Origin: Cellvibrio mixtus subsp. mixtus J3-8
GTDB taxonomy: Bacteria > Pseudomonadota > Gammaproteobacteria > Pseudomonadales > Cellvibrionaceae
DNA: 64,000 nucleotides
Direction: 5' to 3'
NCBI RefSeq assembly: GCF_000766945.1
Contig: NZ_ALBT01000067.1
Coordinates: 30,534 to 94,533, forward strand
This document shows, piece after piece, positions 32,150 through 41,023 of the stretch (positions within the stretch are counted from its first letter, which is position 1; every line of letters begins with the position of its first letter). The notes beneath the pieces are model-generated. The model searched no databases and was not told the DNA's origin. It was given only the letters and a program-made list of their open reading frames with translations. The position numbers and the translations under genes are program-made.

Positions 32150-34810
32150 ATGAGACCGCGGTTAATGGCTCCAACCCAGAATCAACCCAAGCAGTATCGA
32201 CGTTTTTCATTTATTCCTTCCCGTCTGGCGTTGTGTATAGCAGCCCAGTGTGCAGGCCTATTGTTGCTGCCTGCGACATCAGTCGCCGCTGACACGAATT
32301 CATCGAATTCCAGCAGCTCTTCAAGTGCCCCATCAATCAGTTCCTCTTCATCATCTGCCGTCGCTGTTGCGGCTGTTGATCCCAATGATGAGTTGCGTGA
32401 GCTGGACTGGGTGCCGATGGCCGAATTGACGGAAGAGCAGAAAAAGCTGGTTCCTACCGCGTGTTGCGGTGCCTATATCGCGCCACCACGGGATGATGCG
32501 GAATCGGACCTCGATCCGGAAAAGGCTAATATCCTGGGCAGTGCTGATTACTCCGAAGCGGAAAAACAAACCAAGTTTGTAATGCATAAAGATGTGCGCC
32601 TGACCCAGGGCCGCCGCTCGTTCCGTGCAGATACTTTCAGTTTTGATAAAACGACCCGCGAGGCAGAGCTCAAAGGCAACATCCAGGTACGTGAGCCGGG
32701 AGTATTGTTGCGTGCCGAGCGCGCTTACGTGGATACCAACACCGGCAATGCCGAACTGGAACAAGCCCGCTTTGTTCTGTACGAGACCCGTGTCCGTGGC
32801 CGTGCGGAAAAGCTGGAAAAGTTTGGCGACCAGATCATCAGCCTGGACCAAGGTACCTTTACCAGTTGTGAACCGGGCGATAACACTTGGCTGATCCGCG
32901 GTTCCAATATTACTTTGCACAATGACAAGCATTACGGTACTGCGCGCAATATGCGCCTGGAAGTGAAAGATATCCCGATCGCGTATGCCCCGTATTTTCG
33001 CTTTCCGATTGGCCCGGATCGCTTGACCGGTTTTCTCTTCCCGTCATTAGGGTTGGATGAGAACGATGGTATTGGTGAATTCACTGCGCCTTTCTATTGG
33101 AATATCGCCCCCAATTACGATGCGACTCTGACCTGGCGCTATCTCTCGGATCACGGCAATATCCTGGCGACTGAACTGCGCCATATGTCGAATTACTTCG
33201 ATACCGAACTCAGGGCCAGTGCGTTGAACAATGATCGCGGTGGGTTTAGCGAACGTTTGCAGGACCAAATCGATAACGGTGAGATTGCTGAGGAAGATGC
33301 CTATCCCTATAAAGGAAAGGATCGCTGGCAGTACAACCTGTATCAAACCGGTGGTCGCAACCAGCCCTGGTCAACCTTAATTGATTACACCGACGTCAGC
33401 GATACCGATTACCTGCGCGATGTTGATCGCAGTGCGGTAGATTTGAATCGCCAGGCTTATATCCGCCAGCGTGTATCGGGCAGTTACGTTACCGATCATT
33501 GGCAATTGGCGGGCAAGATTGAAGAGTTCCGCTTGCTCACTGACCAACAGCTTCCTTATCGCGAAGTACCGCGCATTAATGCCGATGGTGAATACCGCAT
33601 CAACGATTGGGTGTTGGAGTTGGATAACGAATATGCACACTTCGCGATGAATCGCTATTTCGGTGAAAATCCGGTTCAGGCCGTTGATAGGGCTAATTTG
33701 ATCACCGGTGAGCGCTTGCGCACCAACTATGCCCTGACCTGGGATAAAGAATACGCTGCCGGTTTTATCAAGCCGGGTGTTGCAGTAAAAACCCTGGGCT
33801 ATCAATTGGATGCGACCAACATGCGCGCAGATGCCGATACCAGCCCGCAGATCGTTGCGCCGCAAGGCTCGCTGGATACCGGTTTGTATTTCGAACGCGA
33901 CAAGCAATGGTTTGGCGAAGACTTTACCCAAACCCTGGAGCCGCGCGCGTTTTATCTGTATCGCGATTATGAAAACCAGGATGCACTTTACGGCCTGACC
34001 TCGGATGCGAGCTACGTCAACTTTGATACCTCGGATCTGGTTGTAACCTACCAGCAATTATTTCGCGATTCGCGTTTTTCCGGCGGTGACCGTATCGATG
34101 ATGCAAACCACCTTGCACTGGGTGTCACCAGCCGTTTCGTGGAGTCTGACACCGGGATCGAGCGCGTGCGCGTCAGTATCGGCCAGATTAACTACTTTGA
34201 GGATCGCGAAGTCAGCATCCTCAACAACGATGACGATTATGCAAATACCCGCAGTAGTTCCGCTATCGCCGGCCAGTTGAGCGGACAGTTGGGCGATCAC
34301 CTGCGCTTCAGCAATGATGTTCTGTACGATCACCAGCAGAAAAAAATCAACGCGGTCAGCAGCAGCCTGCATTATATGGATGAACAATACCGCATCCTGA
34401 ATGTAGGCTATCGTTACAGCCGCGACCCGGTCACCTTAAGCCCCCTGGATGCCAGTCCGAAAATTGGTGAAACCCTGGATCAATTGGATATCACCGCACT
34501 CTGGCCGCTGAATAACCAATGGGCAGTCATTGCCCGTACCAACTACGATTTTAACTACAGCGCGGAACTCGATACCTTTGCGGGGCTCGAATACACCGAT
34601 TGTTGCTACCGGGTCCGGGTGCTGGCTCGCCAGTGGGTGGATTTTGACTTTAGCCCGGATTTCCTTGCCAACATCAGTAGTGATGATTATGACCGTGGTA
34701 TTTTCTTTGAAGTGCAATTGCGCGGCTTTGGTACCCTGAGCCAGCGTATTAGTAACCTGCTCGATAAAGCCATGCTGGGCTACAGCGAGCGTGAAGCCTC
34801 TTTACAATAA
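32150..34810 (+). CDS. lptD: LPS-assembly outer-membrane protein LptD with polyserine segment
   Basis: An 886-residue outer-membrane protein that, with LptE, inserts LPS into the outer leaflet. The signal peptide ends near ATSVAA (residue 47). Residues 49-69 are nearly all Ser/Ala, a polyserine segment before the jelly-roll OstA domain (about 140-260, VRLTQGRRSFRADTFSFDK). The long barrel follows. Cysteines appear in the expected places: a CC pair near 105, one in FTSCEPGD near 245 and an adjacent CC in YTDCCYRVR near the C-terminus, matching the disulfide rearrangement cysteines of E. coli LptD. It heads the lptD-surA-pdxA-ksgA-apaG-apaH cluster. The start could be ATG 32150 or 32165. Confidence 0.93.
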   Translation: MRPRLMAPTQNQPKQYRRFSFIPSRLALCIAAQCAGLLLLPATSVAADTNSSNSSSSSSAPSISSSSSSAVAVAAVDPNDELRELDWVPMAELTEEQKKLVPTACCGAYIAPPRDDAESDLDPEKANILGSADYSEAEKQTKFVMHKDVRLTQGRRSFRADTFSFDKTTREAELKGNIQVREPGVLLRAERAYVDTNTGNAELEQARFVLYETRVRGRAEKLEKFGDQIISLDQGTFTSCEPGDNTWLIRGSNITLHNDKHYGTARNMRLEVKDIPIAYAPYFRFPIGPDRLTGFLFPSLGLDENDGIGEFTAPFYWNIAPNYDATLTWRYLSDHGNILATELRHMSNYFDTELRASALNNDRGGFSERLQDQIDNGEIAEEDAYPYKGKDRWQYNLYQTGGRNQPWSTLIDYTDVSDTDYLRDVDRSAVDLNRQAYIRQRVSGSYVTDHWQLAGKIEEFRLLTDQQLPYREVPRINADGEYRINDWVLELDNEYAHFAMNRYFGENPVQAVDRANLITGERLRTNYALTWDKEYAAGFIKPGVAVKTLGYQLDATNMRADADTSPQIVAPQGSLDTGLYFERDKQWFGEDFTQTLEPRAFYLYRDYENQDALYGLTSDASYVNFDTSDLVVTYQQLFRDSRFSGGDRIDDANHLALGVTSRFVESDTGIERVRVSIGQINYFEDREVSILNNDDDYANTRSSSAIAGQLSGQLGDHLRFSNDVLYDHQQKKINAVSSSLHYMDEQYRILNVGYRYSRDPVTLSPLDASPKIGETLDQLDITALWPLNNQWAVIARTNYDFNYSAELDTFAGLEYTDCCYRVRVLARQWVDFDFSPDFLANISSDDYDRGIFFEVQLRGFGTLSQRISNLLDKAMLGYSEREASLQ

Positions 34811-34827
34811 AACAGTGATTTGAAGTT

Positions 34828-36138
34828 ATGAGTAAAAACCAAAACAACGTGCGCAACGCCTGGGTACTATTTCTGGGTGGTTTGTTGCTGCTCGGCAGCC
34901 AAATTGGTCTGGCCCAAAGCAAGGCTGTATCACTGGACCGTGTTGTCGCTATTGTCGATAAAGATGTGGTGCTTGAAAGTGAATTGAACGCACGCAAGCA
35001 AACTATCCTGGAGCGTTTACGTGGCCAGTATCAAGAGTTGCCACCGGAGGACGTGCTCAATAAACAAATCCTGGAACAATTGATTATTGAGCGTATCGAG
35101 CTGGGTTTGGCTGAACGTTACGATATTAAAGTGGATGAATCGGAAATCGATCAGGCTATTGGTCGCGTCCTGCAAAAAAATCAAATCACCCTGGCGCAAT
35201 TGGAAGTTGATTTGCAGCGTCAGGGCTTAACCCTGGCGGGTTTGCGTAAACAAATGCGTAGCGAACTTACTATCAGCCACTTGCAGCAAGGTATAGTAAA
35301 CAGTCGTATTAAAGTTACTGACCAGGACATCAATAACTTCCTCGCTTCCAGCGATGGCAAATATGCGACTTCGCCGGATTACCACATCGGCCATATTTTG
35401 ATTGCTGTTTCCAGCAGTGCCGATGCGGAAGCGGTTGCCGAAGCGGAAAAGAAAGCCAATGATATTTACCAAAAACTGCAATCCGGTAGCGACTTCTCGC
35501 AAATGGCGATCAGTTTTTCCAACGATCAGGCTGCATTACAAGGTGGCGATATTGGCTGGCGTAAACTTGCACAATTGCCGGAGTTGTTTGGCAATCAAAT
35601 GGCGAATTTATCTGCGGGCCAGGTTTCCAAGCCATTCCGCAGCGGTGCAGGCTTCCATATCCTGAAAAATATTGAGCAACGTGGCGGCGGCGCACAAATG
35701 ATTGACCAAACCCACGCACGCCATATTCTGGTAAAAACTTCGGAAATTATGGACGATGCGCAAGCGCGTCAGAAATTAGTGGATTTAAAAGCGCGTATTG
35801 AAAAAGGTGAAGATTTTGCCAAGCTCGCGCGTGAAAATTCGGAAGACACCGGTTCCATGTTAAGCGGTGGTGATTTGGGTTGGTCCACCCCCGGAATGTT
35901 TGTTCCCGAGTTTGAAGAAGCAATGGCTAATACTTCTCCCGGTAGTATCAGTCGCCCCTTCAAAAGCCAGTTTGGCTGGCATATTTTGCAAGTGATCGAA
36001 CGTCGTAAAGAAGATATGAGCGATAAAGTGAAGCGGAACCAGGCGGCTAACGTATTGCGTTCACGCCGCTTCGACGAAGAATTCCAATTGTGGCTCACAC
36101 AAATTCGCGAAGAAGCCTACGTCGAAATCAAACTGTAA
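34828..36138 (+). CDS. surA: Periplasmic chaperone and peptidyl-prolyl isomerase SurA
   Basis: A 436-residue periplasmic protein: signal peptide (residues 1-30, ending GLAQS), the SurA N-domain (VVAIVDKDVVLESEL), then two parvulin domains starting at about DYHIGHILIAV and THARHILVKTS. SurA helps outer-membrane proteins such as LptD reach the BAM complex. It begins 17 bases after lptD, so the two are co-transcribed. Confidence 0.95.
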   Translation: MSKNQNNVRNAWVLFLGGLLLLGSQIGLAQSKAVSLDRVVAIVDKDVVLESELNARKQTILERLRGQYQELPPEDVLNKQILEQLIIERIELGLAERYDIKVDESEIDQAIGRVLQKNQITLAQLEVDLQRQGLTLAGLRKQMRSELTISHLQQGIVNSRIKVTDQDINNFLASSDGKYATSPDYHIGHILIAVSSSADAEAVAEAEKKANDIYQKLQSGSDFSQMAISFSNDQAALQGGDIGWRKLAQLPELFGNQMANLSAGQVSKPFRSGAGFHILKNIEQRGGGAQMIDQTHARHILVKTSEIMDDAQARQKLVDLKARIEKGEDFAKLARENSEDTGSMLSGGDLGWSTPGMFVPEFEEAMANTSPGSISRPFKSQFGWHILQVIERRKEDMSDKVKRNQAANVLRSRRFDEEFQLWLTQIREEAYVEIKL

Positions 36139-36244
36139 TTATTTGCACCATTCGCTAAAACTCGATTATAAAAAACGCGGTTAAAAATTGGAGGGCATTG
36201 CCACTTCGGTTTTTAACCGTTGTACTTTTTGGGGTACTCATAAC

Positions 36245-37276
36245 ATGCCAGACTGCTACCGTATTGCATTAACACCGGGCGAGCCAGCGGGTATTGGTCC
36301 GGATCTGGTGATTGCGCTCGCGCAGCAAGCGCAAGCAAACGAAATTGTTGCGATTGCTGATCCCGAATTGTTGCGCGCGCGCGCGCGACAATTAAATTTG
36401 CCGCTGCAGTTGCGCGAAATTAATTTGCACGATACGCCTCGCCCTGGTGTTGCAGGTGAGCTGGCTGTGTTATCAGTCGCGCTGGCTGAACCGGCAATAC
36501 CCGGCAAACTCAACGTAAAAAATGCTCCCTATATTTTGCAAACACTGGATGCCGCTATCGACGGCTGTATTAATGGATCGTTTGCCGCGCTGGTAACCGG
36601 CCCGGTACAAAAAAGTGTCATTAATGATGCGGGCATCGCATTCAGTGGCCACACGGAATATCTTGCCGATAAAACCCATACGCCCAAAGTCGTGATGATG
36701 CTTGCTACGGAAGGTCTACGTGTTGCATTGGCGACGACCCATTTGCCGTTGAAAGATGTTGCTGGAGCAATTACTCCCGATGAACTCACACAAGTGACCG
36801 AAATCTTGCACCGCGATATGCAGGTGCAATTTGGTATTAAAGAGCCACGCATTTTGGTGTGTGGATTAAACCCCCATGCCGGCGAAGGCGGTCATTTAGG
36901 CCGTGAAGAAATTGACGTGATCGAGCCGGTATTGAACACATTGCGCGCACGCGGCATGAATTTAATTGGCCCGCTTCCTGCGGATACTTTATTTACTCCC
37001 AAGTATCTGGATAAAGCCGATGCAGTACTCGCGATGTATCACGATCAAGGTTTACCGGTATTAAAATACAAAGGTTTTGGCCAGGCAGTGAATGTCACCC
37101 TGGGCTTGCCCATTATTCGCACATCAGTTGACCACGGTACTGCGCTGGATCTGGCTGCAACCGGCAACGCTGATTTGGGTAGCTTGCGCACTGCATTGGC
37201 GTATGCCCTGGCAATGGTTCAAGCCGCTGTTAATTCCCCGGCCCATACCGCTATTCATTCCCGCCGCGCGCACTAA
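36245..37276 (+). CDS. pdxA: 4-hydroxythreonine-4-phosphate dehydrogenase
   Basis: A 343-residue PdxA, the NAD-dependent enzyme of pyridoxal phosphate synthesis. Hallmarks are [12 protein letters not shown] at the start, [21 protein letters not shown], metal-binding His residues in THLPLKDV and [13 protein letters not shown], and [18 protein letters not shown] 36245 follows a GGGGT ribosome site; the frame extends upstream to a TTG at 36188 but the extra residues do not fit the family. Confidence 0.95.
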   Translation: MPDCYRIALTPGEPAGIGPDLVIALAQQAQANEIVAIADPELLRARARQLNLPLQLREINLHDTPRPGVAGELAVLSVALAEPAIPGKLNVKNAPYILQTLDAAIDGCINGSFAALVTGPVQKSVINDAGIAFSGHTEYLADKTHTPKVVMMLATEGLRVALATTHLPLKDVAGAITPDELTQVTEILHRDMQVQFGIKEPRILVCGLNPHAGEGGHLGREEIDVIEPVLNTLRARGMNLIGPLPADTLFTPKYLDKADAVLAMYHDQGLPVLKYKGFGQAVNVTLGLPIIRTSVDHGTALDLAATGNADLGSLRTALAYALAMVQAAVNSPAHTAIHSRRAH

Positions 37277-37290
37277 TTTGAGACTTCTTC

Positions 37291-38133
37291 ATGAAAAAAA
37301 TGTTAAATCATGAATCCCAACATAAAGCGCGCAAACGCTTCGGGCAAAACTTCTTAATCGATCACGGGATCATTCGCGATATTGTTCGTTCCGTGCATCC
37401 GCATAAAGATGATGTGATTGTGGAGATCGGGCCAGGTAAAGGCGCCATTACACAATTATTGGCCGATGCTTGCGATAATTTAAATGTGATTGAGCTGGAT
37501 CGCGATCTGGTGCCCTGGTTAAAGGTTAAATTTGAAAAGCATCCGAACTTCCAATTGTTCCAGGCTGATGCGTTGCAATTTGATTTTGCACAGCTGATAA
37601 AAAATGAAAAACCGTTGCGTATTGTGGGCAACCTGCCTTACAACATTTCTACGCCGTTGATTTTCCATTTGCTCAGCTATGCCAACAAAGTGCAGGACAT
37701 GCACTTTATGCTGCAAAAAGAAGTGGTGAAACGCATGGCCGCGCAAGCCGGTGAAAGTGCTTACGGCCGGCTGGGAATCATGGTGCAATATTATTGTGCG
37801 GTGGAAGATTTATTTGATGTGCCACCAACATCATTTGATCCTGCACCCAAGGTAGATTCGGCGATAGTTCGGTTGGTTCCTTATGCGCAATTACCCCATG
37901 TGGCCAACAATGTCAAAACGCTGGAAACCTTGGTTAATGTAGCATTCCAGCAACGCCGCAAAACCCTGCGCAACTCGCTTAAACAATTATTAACTGCTGA
38001 GCAAATGGAAAAATTGCCGGTGGATTTAAGCCTGCGGCCGGAAGAAATCAGTTTGCCCGAATATGTCGCCATGAGTAACTTGTTGGGCGAGCTTTCATTT
38101 AATGGGAAAATACTTGCTGATGATGGCGAGTGA
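37291..38133 (+). CDS. rsmA: 16S rRNA dimethyladenosine transferase
   Basis: A 280-residue KsgA/RsmA methyltransferase that dimethylates A1518 and A1519 of 16S rRNA. The SAM motif EIGPGKGAITQLL, catalytic NLPYNISTPL (NLPY motif) and QRRKTLRNSLKQLL are all present. It follows pdxA by 14 bases and leads into apaG and apaH, the conserved enterobacterial/pseudomonad order. Confidence 0.96.
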   Translation: MKKMLNHESQHKARKRFGQNFLIDHGIIRDIVRSVHPHKDDVIVEIGPGKGAITQLLADACDNLNVIELDRDLVPWLKVKFEKHPNFQLFQADALQFDFAQLIKNEKPLRIVGNLPYNISTPLIFHLLSYANKVQDMHFMLQKEVVKRMAAQAGESAYGRLGIMVQYYCAVEDLFDVPPTSFDPAPKVDSAIVRLVPYAQLPHVANNVKTLETLVNVAFQQRRKTLRNSLKQLLTAEQMEKLPVDLSLRPEEISLPEYVAMSNLLGELSFNGKILADDGE

Positions 38134-38160
38134 TCACTTATTAATATCAGGTAGATAAAA

Positions 38161-38529
38161 ATGTCAGCTATTTCTGTCAATGTAAAAACCCAATACATTG
38201 CGGCGCAATCGGTGCCAGCGGAACAGCGTTATGTATACGCCTACACAATCACCATTGCCAATGAAAGTGAAGTGCCGGCGCAATTAATCAGCCGCCATTG
38301 GCGCATCACTGATGCGAATGAAAATTTGCAAGAAGTGCAAGGTGTTGGTGTTGTCGGCGAACAACCGCATTTGCAGCCCGGTGAAAGTTATACCTATACG
38401 AGTGGCGTAATCCTGGAAACAGAAACCGGTATTATGGAAGGCACTTACCATATGCGCACCGATGAAGGCGCTATGTTTGATGCCCCCATTCCTACCTTTG
38501 CACTGGTTCCTCCGCACGCAATGCATTAA
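38161..38529 (+). CDS. apaG: ApaG (DUF525) protein
   Basis: A 122-residue small beta-sandwich protein: ISVNVKTQYIAAQS, SRHWRITDANENLQEVQGVGVVGEQP and LQPGESYTYTSG, the ApaG signature. Its biochemical role is not settled; it is always found next to ksgA and apaH in many proteobacteria, as here, 27 bases after rsmA. Confidence 0.95.
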   Translation: MSAISVNVKTQYIAAQSVPAEQRYVYAYTITIANESEVPAQLISRHWRITDANENLQEVQGVGVVGEQPHLQPGESYTYTSGVILETETGIMEGTYHMRTDEGAMFDAPIPTFALVPPHAMH

Positions 38530-38549
38530 TTACCGAGGTTTGCAGGTTT

Positions 38550-39362
38550 ATGGCGACTTACGCAATCGGCGATATCCAGGGCTGCCTTGAGCCCCTGCAA
38601 TGCCTGTTAAAGAAAATCGCGTTTGATCCCGCCAAAGATAAACTGTGGCTGGCCGGTGATTTAATTAATCGCGGGCCGGATACGCTCGCCACTTTGCGTT
38701 ATTTATATAAGCTGCGCGATTCCATCACCATTGTATTAGGCAATCACGATCTGCATTTTATTGCGGTGTACTACGGCCTGCGCAAATTGGGGAAAAACGA
38801 TACCCTCGATCAATTATTAATTGCGCCGGATCGCCTTGATCTCGTGTATTGGTTGCGACAACAAAAATTGGTTCATCACGACGAACGTCTGGGTTACACC
38901 ATGGTTCACGCTGGCATTCCACCGCAATGGACAATCCAGGATGCATTGGCGCGCTCACGCGAAGTAGAAAGTGTGTTGCAAAGTGAGAATCCTGAATATT
39001 TTTTAGCGGGGATGTACGGTAACTCACCCAATATCTGGAGCGACCAATTAAGCGGTGCTGATCGCTTGCGTGTGATCACCAATTATTTTACGCGCATGCG
39101 CTTTTGCAACGCACAGGGTGAACTCGAATTGCAAACCAAAGAAAGTGCCGATGCTGCACCTTTCGGATTTGCTCCCTGGTTTTCTTTTTTACAGCGAAAA
39201 GCCCGCAACGAAAAAATTATTTTTGGCCATTGGGCAGCACTGGAAGGCAAAGTCAATTTTCCCAATTTATTCGCATTGGATACCGGTTGTGTCTGGGGCG
39301 GAACCCTTACCGCCATGCGTTTGGAAGACGGTGTTCGTTTTTCCTGCAATTGCCTTGCGTGA
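38550..39362 (+). CDS. apaH: Bis(5'-nucleosyl)-tetraphosphatase, symmetrical
   Basis: A 270-residue calcineurin-type phosphoesterase that cleaves Ap4A to two ADP. Metal motifs are GDIQGCLEPL, GDLINRGPD and GNHDLHF, with FGHWAALEG and LDTGCVWGG near the end. It is the last gene of the cluster; a 497-base non-coding stretch follows. Confidence 0.95.
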   Translation: MATYAIGDIQGCLEPLQCLLKKIAFDPAKDKLWLAGDLINRGPDTLATLRYLYKLRDSITIVLGNHDLHFIAVYYGLRKLGKNDTLDQLLIAPDRLDLVYWLRQQKLVHHDERLGYTMVHAGIPPQWTIQDALARSREVESVLQSENPEYFLAGMYGNSPNIWSDQLSGADRLRVITNYFTRMRFCNAQGELELQTKESADAAPFGFAPWFSFLQRKARNEKIIFGHWAALEGKVNFPNLFALDTGCVWGGTLTAMRLEDGVRFSCNCLA

Positions 39363-39859
39363 TTTTTGAATTCTCAAACAACACCGATTGTTATATTAAA
39401 AAAACAGGTTAGTCATTCAGGTTAATTAGCTGCTCATTTCTTGCGTTTTGTTATTCCCCGTTTATAGTTATTCCGTCAGATGCGTTTTTATTTTTAGTGG
39501 ATTTATCACTTAGCATCGATATATGCACTTATGTGCAGTGAGTTGGAATTTAGGTGGCCGGTAATTCTATATAGAGAGCCTGGTGCGTCCTGTGTTCTGG
39601 CAATTTCCTCTATAGCCAGTCGGCTGTTTCTGTTGTCAGGTTGCGCCTGGTCCAGTTGTAAACTGGATGTTTCACCTGATTCCTGTGACTGGGAGTGAGC
39701 CCGGTATCGAATTGTTTTAACAGCTTTTGCTTTTTTAAAACAATTTTTCATGAATAGTAGTTATGAGCCGTAAATTTTTCTGCTGCACCCCTGGCAGGTA
39801 CTCGCTCATCTATTCGTTGCGGTTTTCCACGGCAAAGAACCAGAAAAAGGAGTCGTGCA
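39363..39859. other. Long intergenic region upstream of the cytochrome oxidase locus
   Basis: This 497-base stretch should contain the coxB promoter and leader. It includes a CCAGTT-GTA-AACTGG hairpin at 39652-39666 and a perfect 11-bp inverted repeat AATTGTTTTAA / TTAAAACAATT (39710-39720 and 39735-39745) followed by T residues, which resembles a terminator or attenuator. An 81-codon minus-strand frame (39506-39751) has no visible family pattern and overlaps the inverted repeat; it is probably not a gene. Confidence 0.5.
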
Positions 39860-41023
39860 GTGAAACGCTATTGCTGGTCGTTGAATAATAAGTGCAACTG
39901 GATACTTTTTTCATTCGTGTGGTGGTGTGCGCGTAGCGTTGCTGCCGATACTACAGTGCACTCCGCTTATAACATGACACGCGGCGCGACCGAGCTTAGT
40001 CACAAAGTCTATAACCTGCACATGATCATTTTTTATATTTGTTGTGTGATTGGTGCGATTGTTTTCGGTTTAATGTTTTGGTCTATTGTTCATCATCGCA
40101 AAGTGAAAGGTACAGCACCTGCGCAATTTCATGGCAGTTTAAAAATAGAAATTATCTGGACGGCGATTCCTGTACTTATTTTAATTGCCATGGCAATCCC
40201 CGCTACCAAAACCCTGGTAGCGATGGAAGATGCCTCCAAAGCTGATATGACGGTTTTGGTTACCGGTTCGCAATGGAAATGGCATTACAAATATATGGAA
40301 TATCCCATCGAATTTTATTCCTTGCTATCCACACCCCGCGATCAAATTGAAAATAATGCCGTAAAGGATGCGCTTTATTTACGCGAGGTTGATAAGCCGC
40401 TGGTTCTTCCTGCCGGGAAAAAAATTCGTTTCCTGGTGACTGCTGATGATGTAATTCATTCATGGTGGGTACCTGATTTCGCCATCAAAAAAGATGCAAA
40501 TCCCGGTTTTATTAATGAGACCTGGGCAAAAATCGATAACCCCGGGATTTATCGCGGACAATGCGCGGAATTATGCGGTAAAGACCACGGTTTTATGCCG
40601 ATCGTTGTCGACGTAAAAACACCGGAAGCGTTTGAGCAATGGGTTGCTGAAAAAATTGCCGAGCAGGAAAAAGCTAAAGCGGCAGAAGCAGCGCGCGGGC
40701 TTATGACTCGGGAAGAATTAATGGAATTGGGACAAAAAACTTACGAAAGCCGTTGTGCAGTTTGCCATCAACCAGGCGGTGAAGGATTGCCGGGCGCATT
40801 CCCTGCATTGAAAGGCAGTGCAATAGTCACTAAAAATAAGCCTGCGCACTTGCACATCGTTTTATTTGGAAAGCCTGCGACCGCGATGCAGGCGTTTGGC
40901 AAACAATTAACAGCTGCAGAACTCGCGGCAGTGATTACCTACGAACGCAATGCCTGGGGAAATAATACGGGTGATTTGGTACAAATTGCGGACATCAATG
41001 CAGTGCTGAGTGCGGGAGAATAA
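39860..41023 (+). CDS. coxB: Cytochrome c oxidase subunit II with fused cytochrome c domain
   Basis: A 387-residue subunit II of an aa3-type oxidase. Two membrane helices flank residues 50-115 (KVYNLHMIIFYICCV, LKIEIIWTAIPVLILI). The CuA site is visible as RGQCAELCGKDHGFM with the HSWWVPDF upstream His. A C-terminal c-type cytochrome is fused (CAVCHQPGG, near residue 300), a caa3-like arrangement. GTG 39860 has a strong AAGGAG site. Its stop overlaps the ctaD start by one base (TAATG), so translation is coupled. Confidence 0.95.
   Translation: MKRYCWSLNNKCNWILFSFVWWCARSVAADTTVHSAYNMTRGATELSHKVYNLHMIIFYICCVIGAIVFGLMFWSIVHHRKVKGTAPAQFHGSLKIEIIWTAIPVLILIAMAIPATKTLVAMEDASKADMTVLVTGSQWKWHYKYMEYPIEFYSLLSTPRDQIENNAVKDALYLREVDKPLVLPAGKKIRFLVTADDVIHSWWVPDFAIKKDANPGFINETWAKIDNPGIYRGQCAELCGKDHGFMPIVVDVKTPEAFEQWVAEKIAEQEKAKAAEAARGLMTREELMELGQKTYESRCAVCHQPGGEGLPGAFPALKGSAIVTKNKPAHLHIVLFGKPATAMQAFGKQLTAAELAAVITYERNAWGNNTGDLVQIADINAVLSAGE

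Noticed and set aside
32290..32370. Repetitive TCATCA/AGCAGC-type sequence that might be a CRISPR or satellite
   Set aside because: It encodes the polyserine segment of LptD and has no regular spacer pattern.
32351..32932. 193-codon antisense frame within lptD
   Set aside because: It lies fully inside the lptD sense frame, has no recognisable family pattern, and is explained by the codon use of lptD.
33377..34057. 226-codon antisense frame within lptD
   Set aside because: Shadow of the barrel-coding region; no ribosome site and no domain pattern.
39506..39751. 81-codon minus-strand frame in the oxidase leader
   Set aside because: Low-complexity polar sequence without a family pattern, overlapping a terminator-like inverted repeat; more likely non-coding.
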